64,000 bases of DNA from Burkholderia cenocepacia (GTDB lineage: Bacteria > Pseudomonadota > Gammaproteobacteria > Burkholderiales > Burkholderiaceae). The notes beneath the pieces are model-generated. The model worked only from the letters and a program-made list of their open reading frames with translations. It was not told the origin of the DNA and ran no database searches. Positions 23,623 to 32,087 of the stretch are shown here, one piece after another (position 1 is the first letter of the stretch; every line of letters begins with the position of its first letter). The stretch spans positions 1,488,001-1,552,000 of the forward strand of contig NZ_UAQZ01000001.1 in assembly GCF_900446215.1 (NCBI RefSeq). The letters run 5' to 3'. Both the position numbers and the translations under genes were made by a program.

Positions 23623-24504
23623 ATGCTGCTCGGCAACCTCGCGCTGTTCCTGCGCATCGTGGAGAAGGGCGGGCTGGCCGCGGCGGGCCGCGAGGTCGGC
23701 CTGTCGCCGGCCACGGTGTCCGAGCGGCTGACGGCGCTCGAGCGCCACTACGGCGCGGCGCTGCTCACGCGCACGACGCGCGCGATCAGCCTGACCGACG
23801 AGGGGCGCACGCTGGTGGACGGTGCGCGGCGCCTGCTGGCCGAGGCCGACGAACTCGAAAGCCGGGTGCGGCTGGGCGTGCGGACGCTGTCGGGGCCGGT
23901 GCGGTTGAGCGCACCGGCCGATCTCGGGCGCGAGCGCGTGGTACCGGTCGTCGACGCATTCCTGGCCGACCATCCGGGCGTGACGGTCGACCTGCATCTC
24001 GGCGACGGGTATGTCGACCTCGTCGGGCAGGGGCTCGATTTCGCGATCCGTCGCGGCACGCTGGCCGACAGTTCGTTGCGCAGCCGTTCGCTCGGCCGTG
24101 CGCGGCGCGTGGTGTGCGCGTCGCCCGCGTATCTCGCTGCGCATGGCACGCCCGCGCATCCGGACGAGCTGGCTTCGCACGACTGCATCGTGATGCGCTT
24201 CGGCCAGGAGCTGTACGCCGAATGGCCGTTCAGCATCGACGGCGTCTTGAAGCGCGTGGTGGTGCGCGGCCGGCGCGTCGCCAACGACGGCGCGCTCGTG
24301 CGCGCGTGGTGCGTCGCGGGGCATGGCATCGCGCTGAAGTCGCTGGTCGACGTCGAGCGGGATCTGGCGTCGGGCGCGCTCGTCGAGATCCTTCGAGACT
24401 TCTCGCCGGACAAAGTCGATCTGCAGATCGTCTATCCGGGGCGTGCGGCGCAGCCGCGGCGTGTGCGGGCGTTGATCGACAGGCTGGCACAGGCACTGGC
24501 CTGA
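23623..24504 (+). CDS. LysR family regulator divergent from the aldo/keto reductase
   Basis: A 293-aa LTTR with HTH LFLRIVEKGGLAAAGREVGL followed by SERLTALERHYGAALLTRTTR, then an effector-binding domain (about 88-290). GGAAGGAG lies 7 nt before the ATG at 23623. The Shine-Dalgarno overlaps a small inverted repeat (TCCTTC-G-GAAGGA, 23603-23615). It belongs to the CrgA-like subgroup, which often controls an adjacent divergent oxidoreductase. The frame is open back to 23140 antisense to the reductase, which is not part of the gene. Confidence 0.9.
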   Translation: MLLGNLALFLRIVEKGGLAAAGREVGLSPATVSERLTALERHYGAALLTRTTRAISLTDEGRTLVDGARRLLAEADELESRVRLGVRTLSGPVRLSAPADLGRERVVPVVDAFLADHPGVTVDLHLGDGYVDLVGQGLDFAIRRGTLADSSLRSRSLGRARRVVCASPAYLAAHGTPAHPDELASHDCIVMRFGQELYAEWPFSIDGVLKRVVVRGRRVANDGALVRAWCVAGHGIALKSLVDVERDLASGALVEILRDFSPDKVDLQIVYPGRAAQPRRVRALIDRLAQALA

Positions 24505-24681
24505 AGCACGTTGCCTGCGCGCGCTTCGAGCGGTTGAAGCGGCGATCTCGCTGCGATCACGTCGAATGTGCGCCGGTGCATGCCGGCGAACGTCATCATG
24601 CGTCGAAATCCCCCTTCGACTGCATTGCCCACATTTCGTCATTTAGCTAATATTCAAAACGTTAAACGAATCCGCACCCCC

Positions 24682-24981
24682 ATGGACGACGTCACCCGCC
24701 TCAGCGCGCTCGCCAACGAAAGCCGTCTGGCCGTGATGCGCTGGCTCAGGCAACCGCGCAAGCATTTCCCGCCGCAGCCGCATGGTGACGTCGACGAGCT
24801 CGGCGTGTGCTGCACGTACATCACCGAGAAGCTCGGCATCGCGCCGGCCACGACCACGCGCCACATGCGCATCCTCGCGGATGCCGGGCTCGTGCAGGCG
24901 ACCCGCGTCGGCAAGTTCACGTATTACAAGCGGATCGACGGCGCGCTGCAGCGGCTCGGCCGCGATCTCTCGCAACTCTGA
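24682..24981 (+). CDS. ArsR-family winged-helix regulator
   Basis: A 99-aa ArsR/SmtB-type repressor. It starts MDDVTRLSALANESRLAVMR. The recognition helix region is APATTTRHMRILADAGLVQA, and the wing is KFTYYKRID. A Cys pair (VCCTYI) at the start of the recognition region could bind a metal or sense thiols or redox. It is 20 bp upstream of the PLP decarboxylase gene and probably forms an operon with it. The AT-rich stretch 24641-24670 (AGCTAATATTCAAAACG) directly upstream is a likely promoter and operator. Confidence 0.88.
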   Translation: MDDVTRLSALANESRLAVMRWLRQPRKHFPPQPHGDVDELGVCCTYITEKLGIAPATTTRHMRILADAGLVQATRVGKFTYYKRIDGALQRLGRDLSQL

Positions 24982-25001
24982 CCCTGACCGAGGCAACCGA
25001 C

Positions 25002-26354
25002 ATGGACGAACTTTCCCTGCTGGCCGACGCCGACCGGCGCGCGCACGCGTATCTGGCTGCAACGAACGAGCGGCGCGCGTTTCCCGACGCGGCCGCACTC
25101 GCCGGCCTCGCCGCATTCGACGAGCCGCTGCCCGATGCAGGCCGCCCGGCGGACGACGTGCTGCGCCTGCTCGACGAGCACGGCACGCCCGCGACGGTCG
25201 CATCGAACGGCCCGAACTACTTCGGCTTCGTGATCGGCGCGACGCTGCCGGCCGCGGCGGCGGCCGAGCGGCTGATGCTCGCGTGGGACCAGTGCGCGTC
25301 GTCGTATGCGAATTCGCCGGTGGCCGCGACGCTCGAGCGCCAGGCCGCGCGCTGGGTCGTCGATGCGCTCGGGTTGCCCGAAGGCAGCGCGGTCGGCTTC
25401 GGCACGAGCGCGACGGCCTGCACGCTCGTCGCGCTGGTGGCCGCGCGGCGCGCGCTGCTCGCGCGCAAGGGCTGGGATATCGACGAGGACGGGCTGATCG
25501 GCGCGCCGGAAGTGAAAGTCGTGATCTCCGCGCTCGCGCACATCACGGTGAAGAAGGCGCTGCGCGTGCTCGGCTTCGGGATGAAGCGCATCGTCGTCGC
25601 GCCGGTCGATATGCACGGCCGGATCGACCCGGCGCAGTTGCCGCCGCTCGACGACATGACCATTTTCTGCGTGCAGGCGGGCGAAGTGAACACCGGCGAA
25701 TTCGATCCGTTCGCGGCGTTGATTCCGCCCGCGAAGGCGGCCGGCGCGTGGGTGCACGTCGACGGCGCGTTCGGCCTGTGGGCGCGCGCGTCGTCGAAGC
25801 GCGCGCTGACGGACGGCATCGACGGCGCGGACAGCTGGACGACCGACGGTCACAAATGGCTCAACACGCCGTACGACGGCGCGATGGTGATCTGTCGCGA
25901 CGCGGCCGCGCTCGCCACCGCGATGAACAGCGACGCCGTCTACCTGAGCGGCGCGCACGATGCGCAGAAGAACCTGAACCTCGAATTCTCACGCCGCGCG
26001 CGCGGCATTCCCGTGTGGGCCGCACTGCGTTCGCTCGGCCGCGCCGGCGTCGCGACGATGGTCGAGCGGCATTGCGCGCAGGCAGCGCGGGTCGCTGACG
26101 GCCTGCGTGCGGCCGGCTACGACGTGCTGAACCGCGTCGTGCTGAACCAGGTGCTCGTGCGCGCCGGTACCGACGAGGAAACGGCGGCGATCCTCGAAGC
26201 CGCGCAGGCGTCGGGCGACGTGTGGTTCGGCGCGACCGTGTGGCAAGGGCGGCCGGCGTTCCGGATCAGCGTGTCGTCGTGGCGCACCGAGGACGCGCAC
26301 ATCGATCGTCTCGTTGCGTTGCTGACGAAGCTGCGCGGCGTGCACGTGGGGTGA
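25002..26354 (+). CDS. PLP-dependent group II amino-acid decarboxylase
   Basis: A 450-aa fold-type I PLP enzyme of the glutamate/aromatic/tyrosine decarboxylase group. The PLP-binding lysine is in TTDGHKWLNTPYDGA, with the preceding His/Asp pocket WVHVDGAFGLWARAS. The substrate-binding N-terminal part includes NGPNYFGFVIGATLPAAAA and CASSYANSPVAATLE. The small domain ends WQGRPAFRISVSSWRT. The amino acid substrate cannot be told. It shares an operon with an ArsR repressor, an unusual pairing. Stop at 26354 and the convergent LysR stop at 26358 are 3 bp apart. Confidence 0.88.
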   Translation: MDELSLLADADRRAHAYLAATNERRAFPDAAALAGLAAFDEPLPDAGRPADDVLRLLDEHGTPATVASNGPNYFGFVIGATLPAAAAAERLMLAWDQCASSYANSPVAATLERQAARWVVDALGLPEGSAVGFGTSATACTLVALVAARRALLARKGWDIDEDGLIGAPEVKVVISALAHITVKKALRVLGFGMKRIVVAPVDMHGRIDPAQLPPLDDMTIFCVQAGEVNTGEFDPFAALIPPAKAAGAWVHVDGAFGLWARASSKRALTDGIDGADSWTTDGHKWLNTPYDGAMVICRDAAALATAMNSDAVYLSGAHDAQKNLNLEFSRRARGIPVWAALRSLGRAGVATMVERHCAQAARVADGLRAAGYDVLNRVVLNQVLVRAGTDEETAAILEAAQASGDVWFGATVWQGRPAFRISVSSWRTEDAHIDRLVALLTKLRGVHVG

Positions 26355-26357
26355 GCG

Positions 26358-27275
26358 TCACGCGTCGTCCGCGGCCGACACGGTTGCGGACGCACCCTTC
26401 AGGCACTCGATGAAGTGCAGTGCGGCCGGCGTCAGCAACGCATGCCGCCGCATCACGATCGCGACCGTCAGCGCCGGCATCGGCTCGGCGAGATTCAACG
26501 CGACGATCCCGCGCGACTGGCGTTCGACCTCGGCGAGCGGTCGCGCGAACACGCCGAGCGCCTCCGTCTGCGACACGAGCCCGAGCGTCGCGGCAAACGA
26601 TGGGCAGTGCACCACGCGTTTCGGTACGTCGAGGCCGAACGGCATGAAGATCGAGCGGATCAGGTCGTCGCCGCCTTCGCCGTAGCGCGGCACGCACCAG
26701 TGCGCATCGACGAGCTCGCGCAACGAGCGGGCCCGCGCGAGCCGATGCCGGCTTCGCGCGACGACCGCGAACGCCGTGCGGAACAACGGAATGCTCGCGA
26801 ATTCGTCCGGGTCCGGCAGCGCGTTCGACAGTTGGTGCGTGACGATGAAGTCGAGCGAGCCGTCGCGCAGCCGCGCGAGGTCCGTCGCGGTCAGTGCATC
26901 GTCGACGTTCAGCGTCGCGCCGGGCAGGTCGCGCGTGAAGGCCGCGAACGCGCGCGGCAGGATCGTCAACGCGACGGTCGGGCTGACCGCGATCGATACC
27001 GAGCCGGTCGTGCCAAGCCGCAACTGCTCGATCTCGTCGCGCGTGCGCTGGATCTCCTCGACGATCAGCCGCGCGCGAATCGCGAATGCGCTGCCGTAAT
27101 CGGTCAGCGCGATCCCCTTGACGCTGCGCACGACGAGCGGCACGCCCAGCTCGTGTTCGAGCTCGCGCACGATGCCGCTGACGGCCGGCTGCGTGACGCC
27201 GAGCGCACGCGCCGCACCGCGAATGGTGCGATGCTCGGCGACCGCGAGAAACGCATCGAGTTGCTTGAGCTTCAT
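26358..27275 (-). CDS. LysR family regulator divergent from the M20 amidohydrolase
   Basis: A 305-aa LTTR with HTH FLAVAEHRTIRGAARALGVTQ followed by VSGIVRELEHELGVPLVVRSV. The effector domain spans about 90-295. The ATG at 27275 starts MKLKQLDAF directly before the HTH; a 10-residue longer version is possible but less typical. It faces the hydrolase across a 144-bp region containing AT-rich sequence (CTTGGATTTTTCTTATTGGG), where it should bind. It probably activates the hydrolase in response to a nitrogen compound; this is inference. Confidence 0.9.
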   Translation of the reverse strand: MKLKQLDAFLAVAEHRTIRGAARALGVTQPAVSGIVRELEHELGVPLVVRSVKGIALTDYGSAFAIRARLIVEEIQRTRDEIEQLRLGTTGSVSIAVSPTVALTILPRAFAAFTRDLPGATLNVDDALTATDLARLRDGSLDFIVTHQLSNALPDPDEFASIPLFRTAFAVVARSRHRLARARSLRELVDAHWCVPRYGEGGDDLIRSIFMPFGLDVPKRVVHCPSFAATLGLVSQTEALGVFARPLAEVERQSRGIVALNLAEPMPALTVAIVMRRHALLTPAALHFIECLKGASATVSAADDA

Positions 27276-27419
27276 GGGCGATCGATCCAGTGAGAAAGAA
27301 AGCACGGGGGTCCGGGTGGAACGCCGGGTGACAAGTAAAAATTATCGTCCACAACGAAATCTTGGATTTTTCTTATTGGGTCGAGTGTATATGCTCGGTG
27401 CTTTTCAGGAGCGGCGACG

Positions 27420-28643
27420 ATGATGCGCGTGAACCAGCAGAGACTGTGGGATTCGCTGATGGAGATGGCGACGATCGGCGCGACCGCGCACGGCGGCAGT
27501 TGCCGGCTCGCGCTGAGTGACGACGATGCGCAAGGCCGGCGCCGCTTCATCGCATGGTGCGAGGCCGCGGGCTGCGAAATCCGCATCGATCCGATCGGCA
27601 ACGTGTTCGCGCGCCGGCCCGGCACGCAGCCCGGCTTGCCGGCCGTGATGTGCGGCAGCCATCTCGACACCCAGCCGCTCGGCGGCCGCTTCGACGGCGT
27701 CTATGGCGTGCTCGCGGGCCTCGAGGCGATCCGCACGCTGAACGAGCACGGCATCGCGACGCGGCACCCGATCGACGTCGTCGCGTGGACCAATGAGGAG
27801 GGCTCGCGCTTCACGCCGGGCATGATGGGCTCGGCCGTCTATGCAGGCGCGCTCGATCTCGACTACGCCCTGACGCGCCCGTGCATGCAGACGGGCGTGC
27901 TGCTGCGCGACGAACTCGAACGCACCGGTTTCGCCGGCACCGCGCGCGAGCGACAGATGCCGAAAGCGTATTTCGAAGCGCATATCGAGCAGGGGCCGGT
28001 GCTGGAGCAGGCCGGCTTGCCGATCGGCGTCGTGACGGGGGTGCAGGGCATTTACGAGCTCGACGTCACGGTGACCGGCTTCGAGTCGCATGCGGGCACG
28101 ACGCCGATGAGCGTGCGCCGCGACGCGATGGGCGTGGCGGCCGCGATGATCGCCGCGATCGTCGAGCACGGCCATGCGTTCGATGCCGATGCGCGCGTGA
28201 CCGTCGGCCATGTCGCGTGCGAGCCGAATTCACCGAGCACGATACCGGGCAAGGTGCGCTTCAGCGTCGACGTGCGCCACCCGTCGCGGCCGGCGCTGCA
28301 GCAACTCGTCGCCGATATCGAGGCGATCTGCATGGAGCGCACCGCGCTGCGTGGCACGCGCGTGCAGGTGCAGACGATCGCCGAATACGCGCCGGTGGTG
28401 TTCGATGCGGACTGCGTCGCGCGCGTGCGGCAGGCGACGGCCGCGGCCGGCTATCCATACCTGGAGATGTGCAGCGGCGCGGGGCACGACGCGGTGAACC
28501 TGTCATACGTCGCGCCGTCCGCGATGGTGTTCGTGCCGTGCAAGGCCGGGCTCAGCCACAACGAAGCGGAAGATGCCGATCCGGTGCACCTCGCGCACGG
28601 CGCGTCGGTGCTGGCGAACCTGCTGGCCGATTGCGCGCGTTGA
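27420..28643 (+). CDS. M20 family Zn-dependent amidohydrolase (N-carbamoyl-amino-acid hydrolase / allantoate amidohydrolase type)
   Basis: A 407-aa binuclear metallohydrolase. Metal ligands are visible in order: CGSHLDTQP (His, Asp), GGRFDGVYG (Asp), WTNEEGSRF (catalytic Glu and metal Glu), YFEAHIEQGPVLE (His) and CKAGLSHNEAED (His). The dimerization-domain segment FESHAGTTPM has the substrate-contacting residues of the AllC/HyuC/beta-ureidopropionase group. It releases ammonia or a carbamoyl group from N-carbamoyl or ureido compounds in purine, pyrimidine or hydantoin breakdown. The precise substrate is undetermined. A cupin gene follows after 119 bp. Confidence 0.9.
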   Translation: MMRVNQQRLWDSLMEMATIGATAHGGSCRLALSDDDAQGRRRFIAWCEAAGCEIRIDPIGNVFARRPGTQPGLPAVMCGSHLDTQPLGGRFDGVYGVLAGLEAIRTLNEHGIATRHPIDVVAWTNEEGSRFTPGMMGSAVYAGALDLDYALTRPCMQTGVLLRDELERTGFAGTARERQMPKAYFEAHIEQGPVLEQAGLPIGVVTGVQGIYELDVTVTGFESHAGTTPMSVRRDAMGVAAAMIAAIVEHGHAFDADARVTVGHVACEPNSPSTIPGKVRFSVDVRHPSRPALQQLVADIEAICMERTALRGTRVQVQTIAEYAPVVFDADCVARVRQATAAAGYPYLEMCSGAGHDAVNLSYVAPSAMVFVPCKAGLSHNEAEDADPVHLAHGASVLANLLADCAR

Positions 28644-28762
28644 CTGCGTCGCCGGGTGCGGTTCGGCGCGCCCTTGCCAGCGTGAAAATGTCGGACAATG
28701 GCCGCTGCGCGCGCCGCGCCGGCGCTGCGTTCAACCGAAGCATTCACGCTTGCGAGATCCCC

Positions 28763-29230
28763 ATGTCGACTCCCTTTCCCCGGGAACTGCTGAAGGCCGC
28801 CGATATCGCGAAGATGGAACCGACGCGCGCGGTGCATTCGCTCAATCCCAATGCCGTTCGTCTCAAGCGCCCGCTCAGCGACCTGACCGGGCTGACCCAA
28901 TTCGGCGTTCACCTGCTCACGCTGATGCCCGGTCACGAATCGGCCGAATATCACCGCCACCTGTACGAAGAGGAATTCGTGTACGTGCTGTCCGGCACCG
29001 GCGCGGTGACGATCGGCGAGCACGCCAGCGAAATCGGGCCCGGCGATTTCATCGGCTTTCCGCGCGGCGGTGACGCGCATACGGTGCAGAACACCGGCGA
29101 TGCGCCGCTGGAGCTGCTCGTCGGCGGCCAGCGGCTCGAGCACGACGTGTGCGAATACCCGCGCATCGGCAAGCGGCTTTATATCGCGGGCGAGCTCGAG
29201 GAGTATGTCGAGCTGCCGAAACAGCCGTAA
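28763..29230 (+). CDS. Cupin-domain protein
   Basis: A 155-aa single cupin. Metal-binding motif 1 is EYHRHLYEEEFVYVLSG, with two His and a Glu. Motif 2 is GDFIGFPRGGDAHTVQNTG, with His. A C-terminal extension (HDVCEYPRIGKRLYI) is typical of cupins near amino-acid or ureide catabolic genes. An enzymatic or sensory role cannot be separated. It starts MSTPFPRELLKA; a GAGAT element about 8 nt upstream is a weak Shine-Dalgarno. It may be co-transcribed with the amidohydrolase. Confidence 0.85.
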   Translation: MSTPFPRELLKAADIAKMEPTRAVHSLNPNAVRLKRPLSDLTGLTQFGVHLLTLMPGHESAEYHRHLYEEEFVYVLSGTGAVTIGEHASEIGPGDFIGFPRGGDAHTVQNTGDAPLELLVGGQRLEHDVCEYPRIGKRLYIAGELEEYVELPKQP

Positions 29231-29556
29231 TGGCGAATTGCATTCGCCGTGACGGATTCCGTATAAAAATCGAATCAATCGCCTTTTGTTTAGATAAACA
29301 AAATAAAAATTCGTAAAAACACGGGGTAGAGAAAACGCGTTTATTTGGGCACGCTGGTGTCCATTGTCCGTTTCTGGGCGCCGGTATTTCGATAGGTCGG
29401 CGCAGCTTTTTTCGGATACCAGAATGCGGAAATAAATACGCGCCCGGCATTTTCGACCGATTGCGCGGGTGCGCGACAAGTCACGAAAAGATTCCTGATC
29501 GAAAGCTCAGTAGTTCGAACCAACGGCTTGATTCAAGAACGAAACGGAGACAGGCG
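29231..29556. other. AT-rich intergenic region before the mannosidase pair
   Basis: No gene seen in these 326 bp. Just after the cupin stop there is a small stem-loop GGCGAAT-TGC-ATTCGCC (29232-29248) without a T-run. An AT-rich palindrome follows at 29284-29303. The low GC content contrasts with the flanks, and the region probably holds the promoter of the GH92 gene at 29557. Confidence 0.6.
29284..29303. promoter_or_regulatory. AT-rich perfect palindrome, candidate operator
   Basis: TTTTGTTTAGATAAACAAAA is a near-complete palindrome: 9-bp arms with a GA centre. It lies 254 bp upstream of the first GH92 gene. In such a GC-rich genome this is unlikely by chance. A regulator-binding site is more likely than a terminator, because the stem has almost no GC. 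Confidence 0.5.
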
Positions 29557-32022
29557 ATGTCGAGGAACTGGGGGTTGGGAACGGCGCTGCTGGCGCTGTG
29601 CGTGGCCGTGGCTTCTTGCGGCGGCGATGGCGATTCGCCGTCGGCCGTGGCGGCGAACATGTCGACGTCCGCGCAGTCGCAGGGCAATGAGAACGGCAAC
29701 GGCGGCAACGACAATAGCAACGGCAACGAAAGCGGCAACGAAGCGGCAAGGAAAAACGCCGACATCCGCGTCGTCCAGTACGTCAACCCGCTGATCGGCA
29801 CCGACTACGCGACCGACCAGCCGGCCGACCCGGTCGGCTCGGGTCTCGGCGGCGGCACGTTCCCCGGGCCGACGGTGCCGTTCGGGATGATGCAGTGGAG
29901 CCCGATGACGCCCACCGCGCAATACGACGGGCGCAAGGGCGACGGCTCCGGTTTCTCCGGCGGCTACTGGTACGGCGACACGTCGATCAACGCATTCAGC
30001 ATCCTGCATCTGAGCGGCACCGGCTGCTGGGCGAACGGCGGCTACCTGAACGTGATGCCGCAGCTCGCGCCCGGCGACGCCGGCACGCCGGCCACGTTCG
30101 ATCACGCGAACGAAACCGCGCAGGCCGGCTATTACGGCGTCACGCTCGGCAACGGCATCAAGGCCGAGCTGACGACGACGTTGCGCACCGGCTTCGCGCG
30201 CTTCACGTACCCGGCGCTCGCGCAGGGCCAGCAGGCGACGATCGCGATCGATCCGACCGTGCTGAACAACCGCGCGCAAGGCACGACGAGTGACACGGTC
30301 AGCCAGGTCGGCGACCGCGCGCTGTCGGGCACGATCGCGGGCGGCGGATTCTGCTGGGCCGGACATGCGGTGCCTGTCTACTACTACGCGGAATTCAGCC
30401 AGCCGTTCGCGGCGAAGCCGGCGCTGTCGAACAACCGCCCAGTCACGCTGACCTTCAACGTCGACAGCAAGCATCCGGACGTGATGATGAAGCTCGGCAT
30501 CTCGTTCGTCAGCGAAGCGAACGCGAAGGCGAACCTGCGTGCGGAGAATCCGGCAACGGATGCGCGAGGCGAACGGAACTGGCGTTTCGACAAGGTGCGC
30601 CGCGCCGCGAGCGCCGCATGGAACGCCCGCCTGAACGCGATCCAGGTCGCGGGCGGCAGCGATGCCGACAAGACCAAGTTCTATACCGCGCTGTATCACG
30701 CGTCGCTGCATCCGAACGTGTTCAACGACGTGAACGGCCAGTATCCGGATTTCTACGCGTCGAACGGCGCATCGACCGCGCCGACGCGTCGGGTCGAAAA
30801 CGGCCGCACGATGTACGCGAATTTCTCCGGCTGGGACATCGACCGTTCGTTCATCCAGTTGCAGGCGCTGCTCGATCCGGTGCGCACCAGCGACATCGTG
30901 CAGTCGCTCGTGCTCGATGCGAAGGCCTGTGGCGCGTTCCCGCGCTGGGCGTACTTCAATACGGAGACGGCCGTGATGCCCGGCGATGCGGGCTCGATCA
31001 TCACGGCGAACGCGTATGCGTTCGGCGCTACGCACTTCGATACGCAGGCCGCGCTGTCGATCATGAAGGCCAGCACCGCGCCGGGTGCCGCGTGCGCGGG
31101 CACGCCGGTGATGGGCAGCCGCGCGGACTACGACCGGCTCGGCTACGTGCCCGCATCGGGCAGCGGCGACAACCAGAGCGCGTCGAACACGCTCGAATAC
31201 GCCCTGCGCGATTTCGCGGTGTCGCGCTTCGCGACGGCGCTTGGCGACACGGCGACGGCCGGCGCGCTGCTGAAGTCGAGCGGCAACTGGCAACACCTGT
31301 TCGATCGCGGCGCGATCCGGCCGAAGACGTCAGCCGGCGCGTGGGTCACCGACGGATCGGGCTTCATGGAAGGCAATGCCGAGCAATACACGTGGTACGT
31401 GCCGCACGATCTCGCCGGCGTGATCGCGCAGGCGGGCGGCGCCGCGCCGGTCGTCAAGCGGCTCGACACGTTCTTCACGCACCTGAACATCGGCACCGAG
31501 CAGCCGTATTTCTACGTCGGCAACGAAGTGACGATGGCCGTGCCGTGGGTCTACGCGTGGGCCGGCGCGCCGTCGCATACGCAGCGCGTGCTGCACGCGT
31601 CGCTCGCCAACGCATTTGGCCCCGGCGCGGCGGGGCTGCCCGGCAACGACGATCTCGGCGCACTGTCCGGCTGGTACGTGTGGGCCGCGCTCGGTCTCTA
31701 CCCGGTCGTGCCGGGTGTGAGCGGCGTTGCGCTGTCGAGCCCGCAGTTCGAGGCGATCACGGTGCGCGTCGGGCAGCAGGACGGCAGCTACCGCCTGCTG
31801 CACATCGCCGCGCCGGGCGCGGGTTCGGGCGACAGCGCGTCGTTCTACGTGAAGTCGCTGAAGCTGAACGGCACGTCGTGGCCCGCCGCGTGGCTGCCGC
31901 TCGAGCACATCGCGAAGGGCGGGAAGCTGACGTATGCGATGACGGCGGATGCGAGCGCCGCGACGTGGGGCGCCGATGCATCCGCGATGCCGTCGTTCCC
32001 GCGGGCGGCGGGCGCGCAATAG
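29557..32022 (+). CDS. GH92 alpha-mannosidase lipoprotein 1
   Basis: An 821-aa glycoside hydrolase family 92 exo-alpha-mannosidase, likely on the outer membrane or in the periplasm. A lipoprotein signal ends VAVASC (Cys near residue 21). An Asn/Gly-rich linker follows (GNENGNGGNDNSNGNESGNE). The GH92 N-terminal beta domain begins VVQYVNPLIGT and GTFPGPTVPFGMMQWSP. The (alpha/alpha)6 domain carries the family signature PGNDDLGALSGWYVWAALG. Members remove mannose from N-glycans or mannan with Ca2+ help. ATG at 29557 follows GGAGACAGG. A second GH92 gene starts 65 bp downstream, so the pair probably forms one operon. Confidence 0.92.
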   Translation: MSRNWGLGTALLALCVAVASCGGDGDSPSAVAANMSTSAQSQGNENGNGGNDNSNGNESGNEAARKNADIRVVQYVNPLIGTDYATDQPADPVGSGLGGGTFPGPTVPFGMMQWSPMTPTAQYDGRKGDGSGFSGGYWYGDTSINAFSILHLSGTGCWANGGYLNVMPQLAPGDAGTPATFDHANETAQAGYYGVTLGNGIKAELTTTLRTGFARFTYPALAQGQQATIAIDPTVLNNRAQGTTSDTVSQVGDRALSGTIAGGGFCWAGHAVPVYYYAEFSQPFAAKPALSNNRPVTLTFNVDSKHPDVMMKLGISFVSEANAKANLRAENPATDARGERNWRFDKVRRAASAAWNARLNAIQVAGGSDADKTKFYTALYHASLHPNVFNDVNGQYPDFYASNGASTAPTRRVENGRTMYANFSGWDIDRSFIQLQALLDPVRTSDIVQSLVLDAKACGAFPRWAYFNTETAVMPGDAGSIITANAYAFGATHFDTQAALSIMKASTAPGAACAGTPVMGSRADYDRLGYVPASGSGDNQSASNTLEYALRDFAVSRFATALGDTATAGALLKSSGNWQHLFDRGAIRPKTSAGAWVTDGSGFMEGNAEQYTWYVPHDLAGVIAQAGGAAPVVKRLDTFFTHLNIGTEQPYFYVGNEVTMAVPWVYAWAGAPSHTQRVLHASLANAFGPGAAGLPGNDDLGALSGWYVWAALGLYPVVPGVSGVALSSPQFEAITVRVGQQDGSYRLLHIAAPGAGSGDSASFYVKSLKLNGTSWPAAWLPLEHIAKGGKLTYAMTADASAATWGADASAMPSFPRAAGAQ

Positions 32023-32087
32023 GGCGGGAGGATCGAAGAGCGGGTCTTGCCGACAGGATCGACGCAGAGAGAGGGAGGGACGAACGG

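Noticed and set aside
22783-24642. 619-codon minus-strand open frame across the aldo/keto reductase and LysR genes
   Set aside because: Crosses two genes of opposite strand and has no motif.
29533-31296. 587-codon minus-strand open frame opposite the first GH92 gene
   Set aside because: Same type of antisense shadow; composition is that of a third-position GC reflection.
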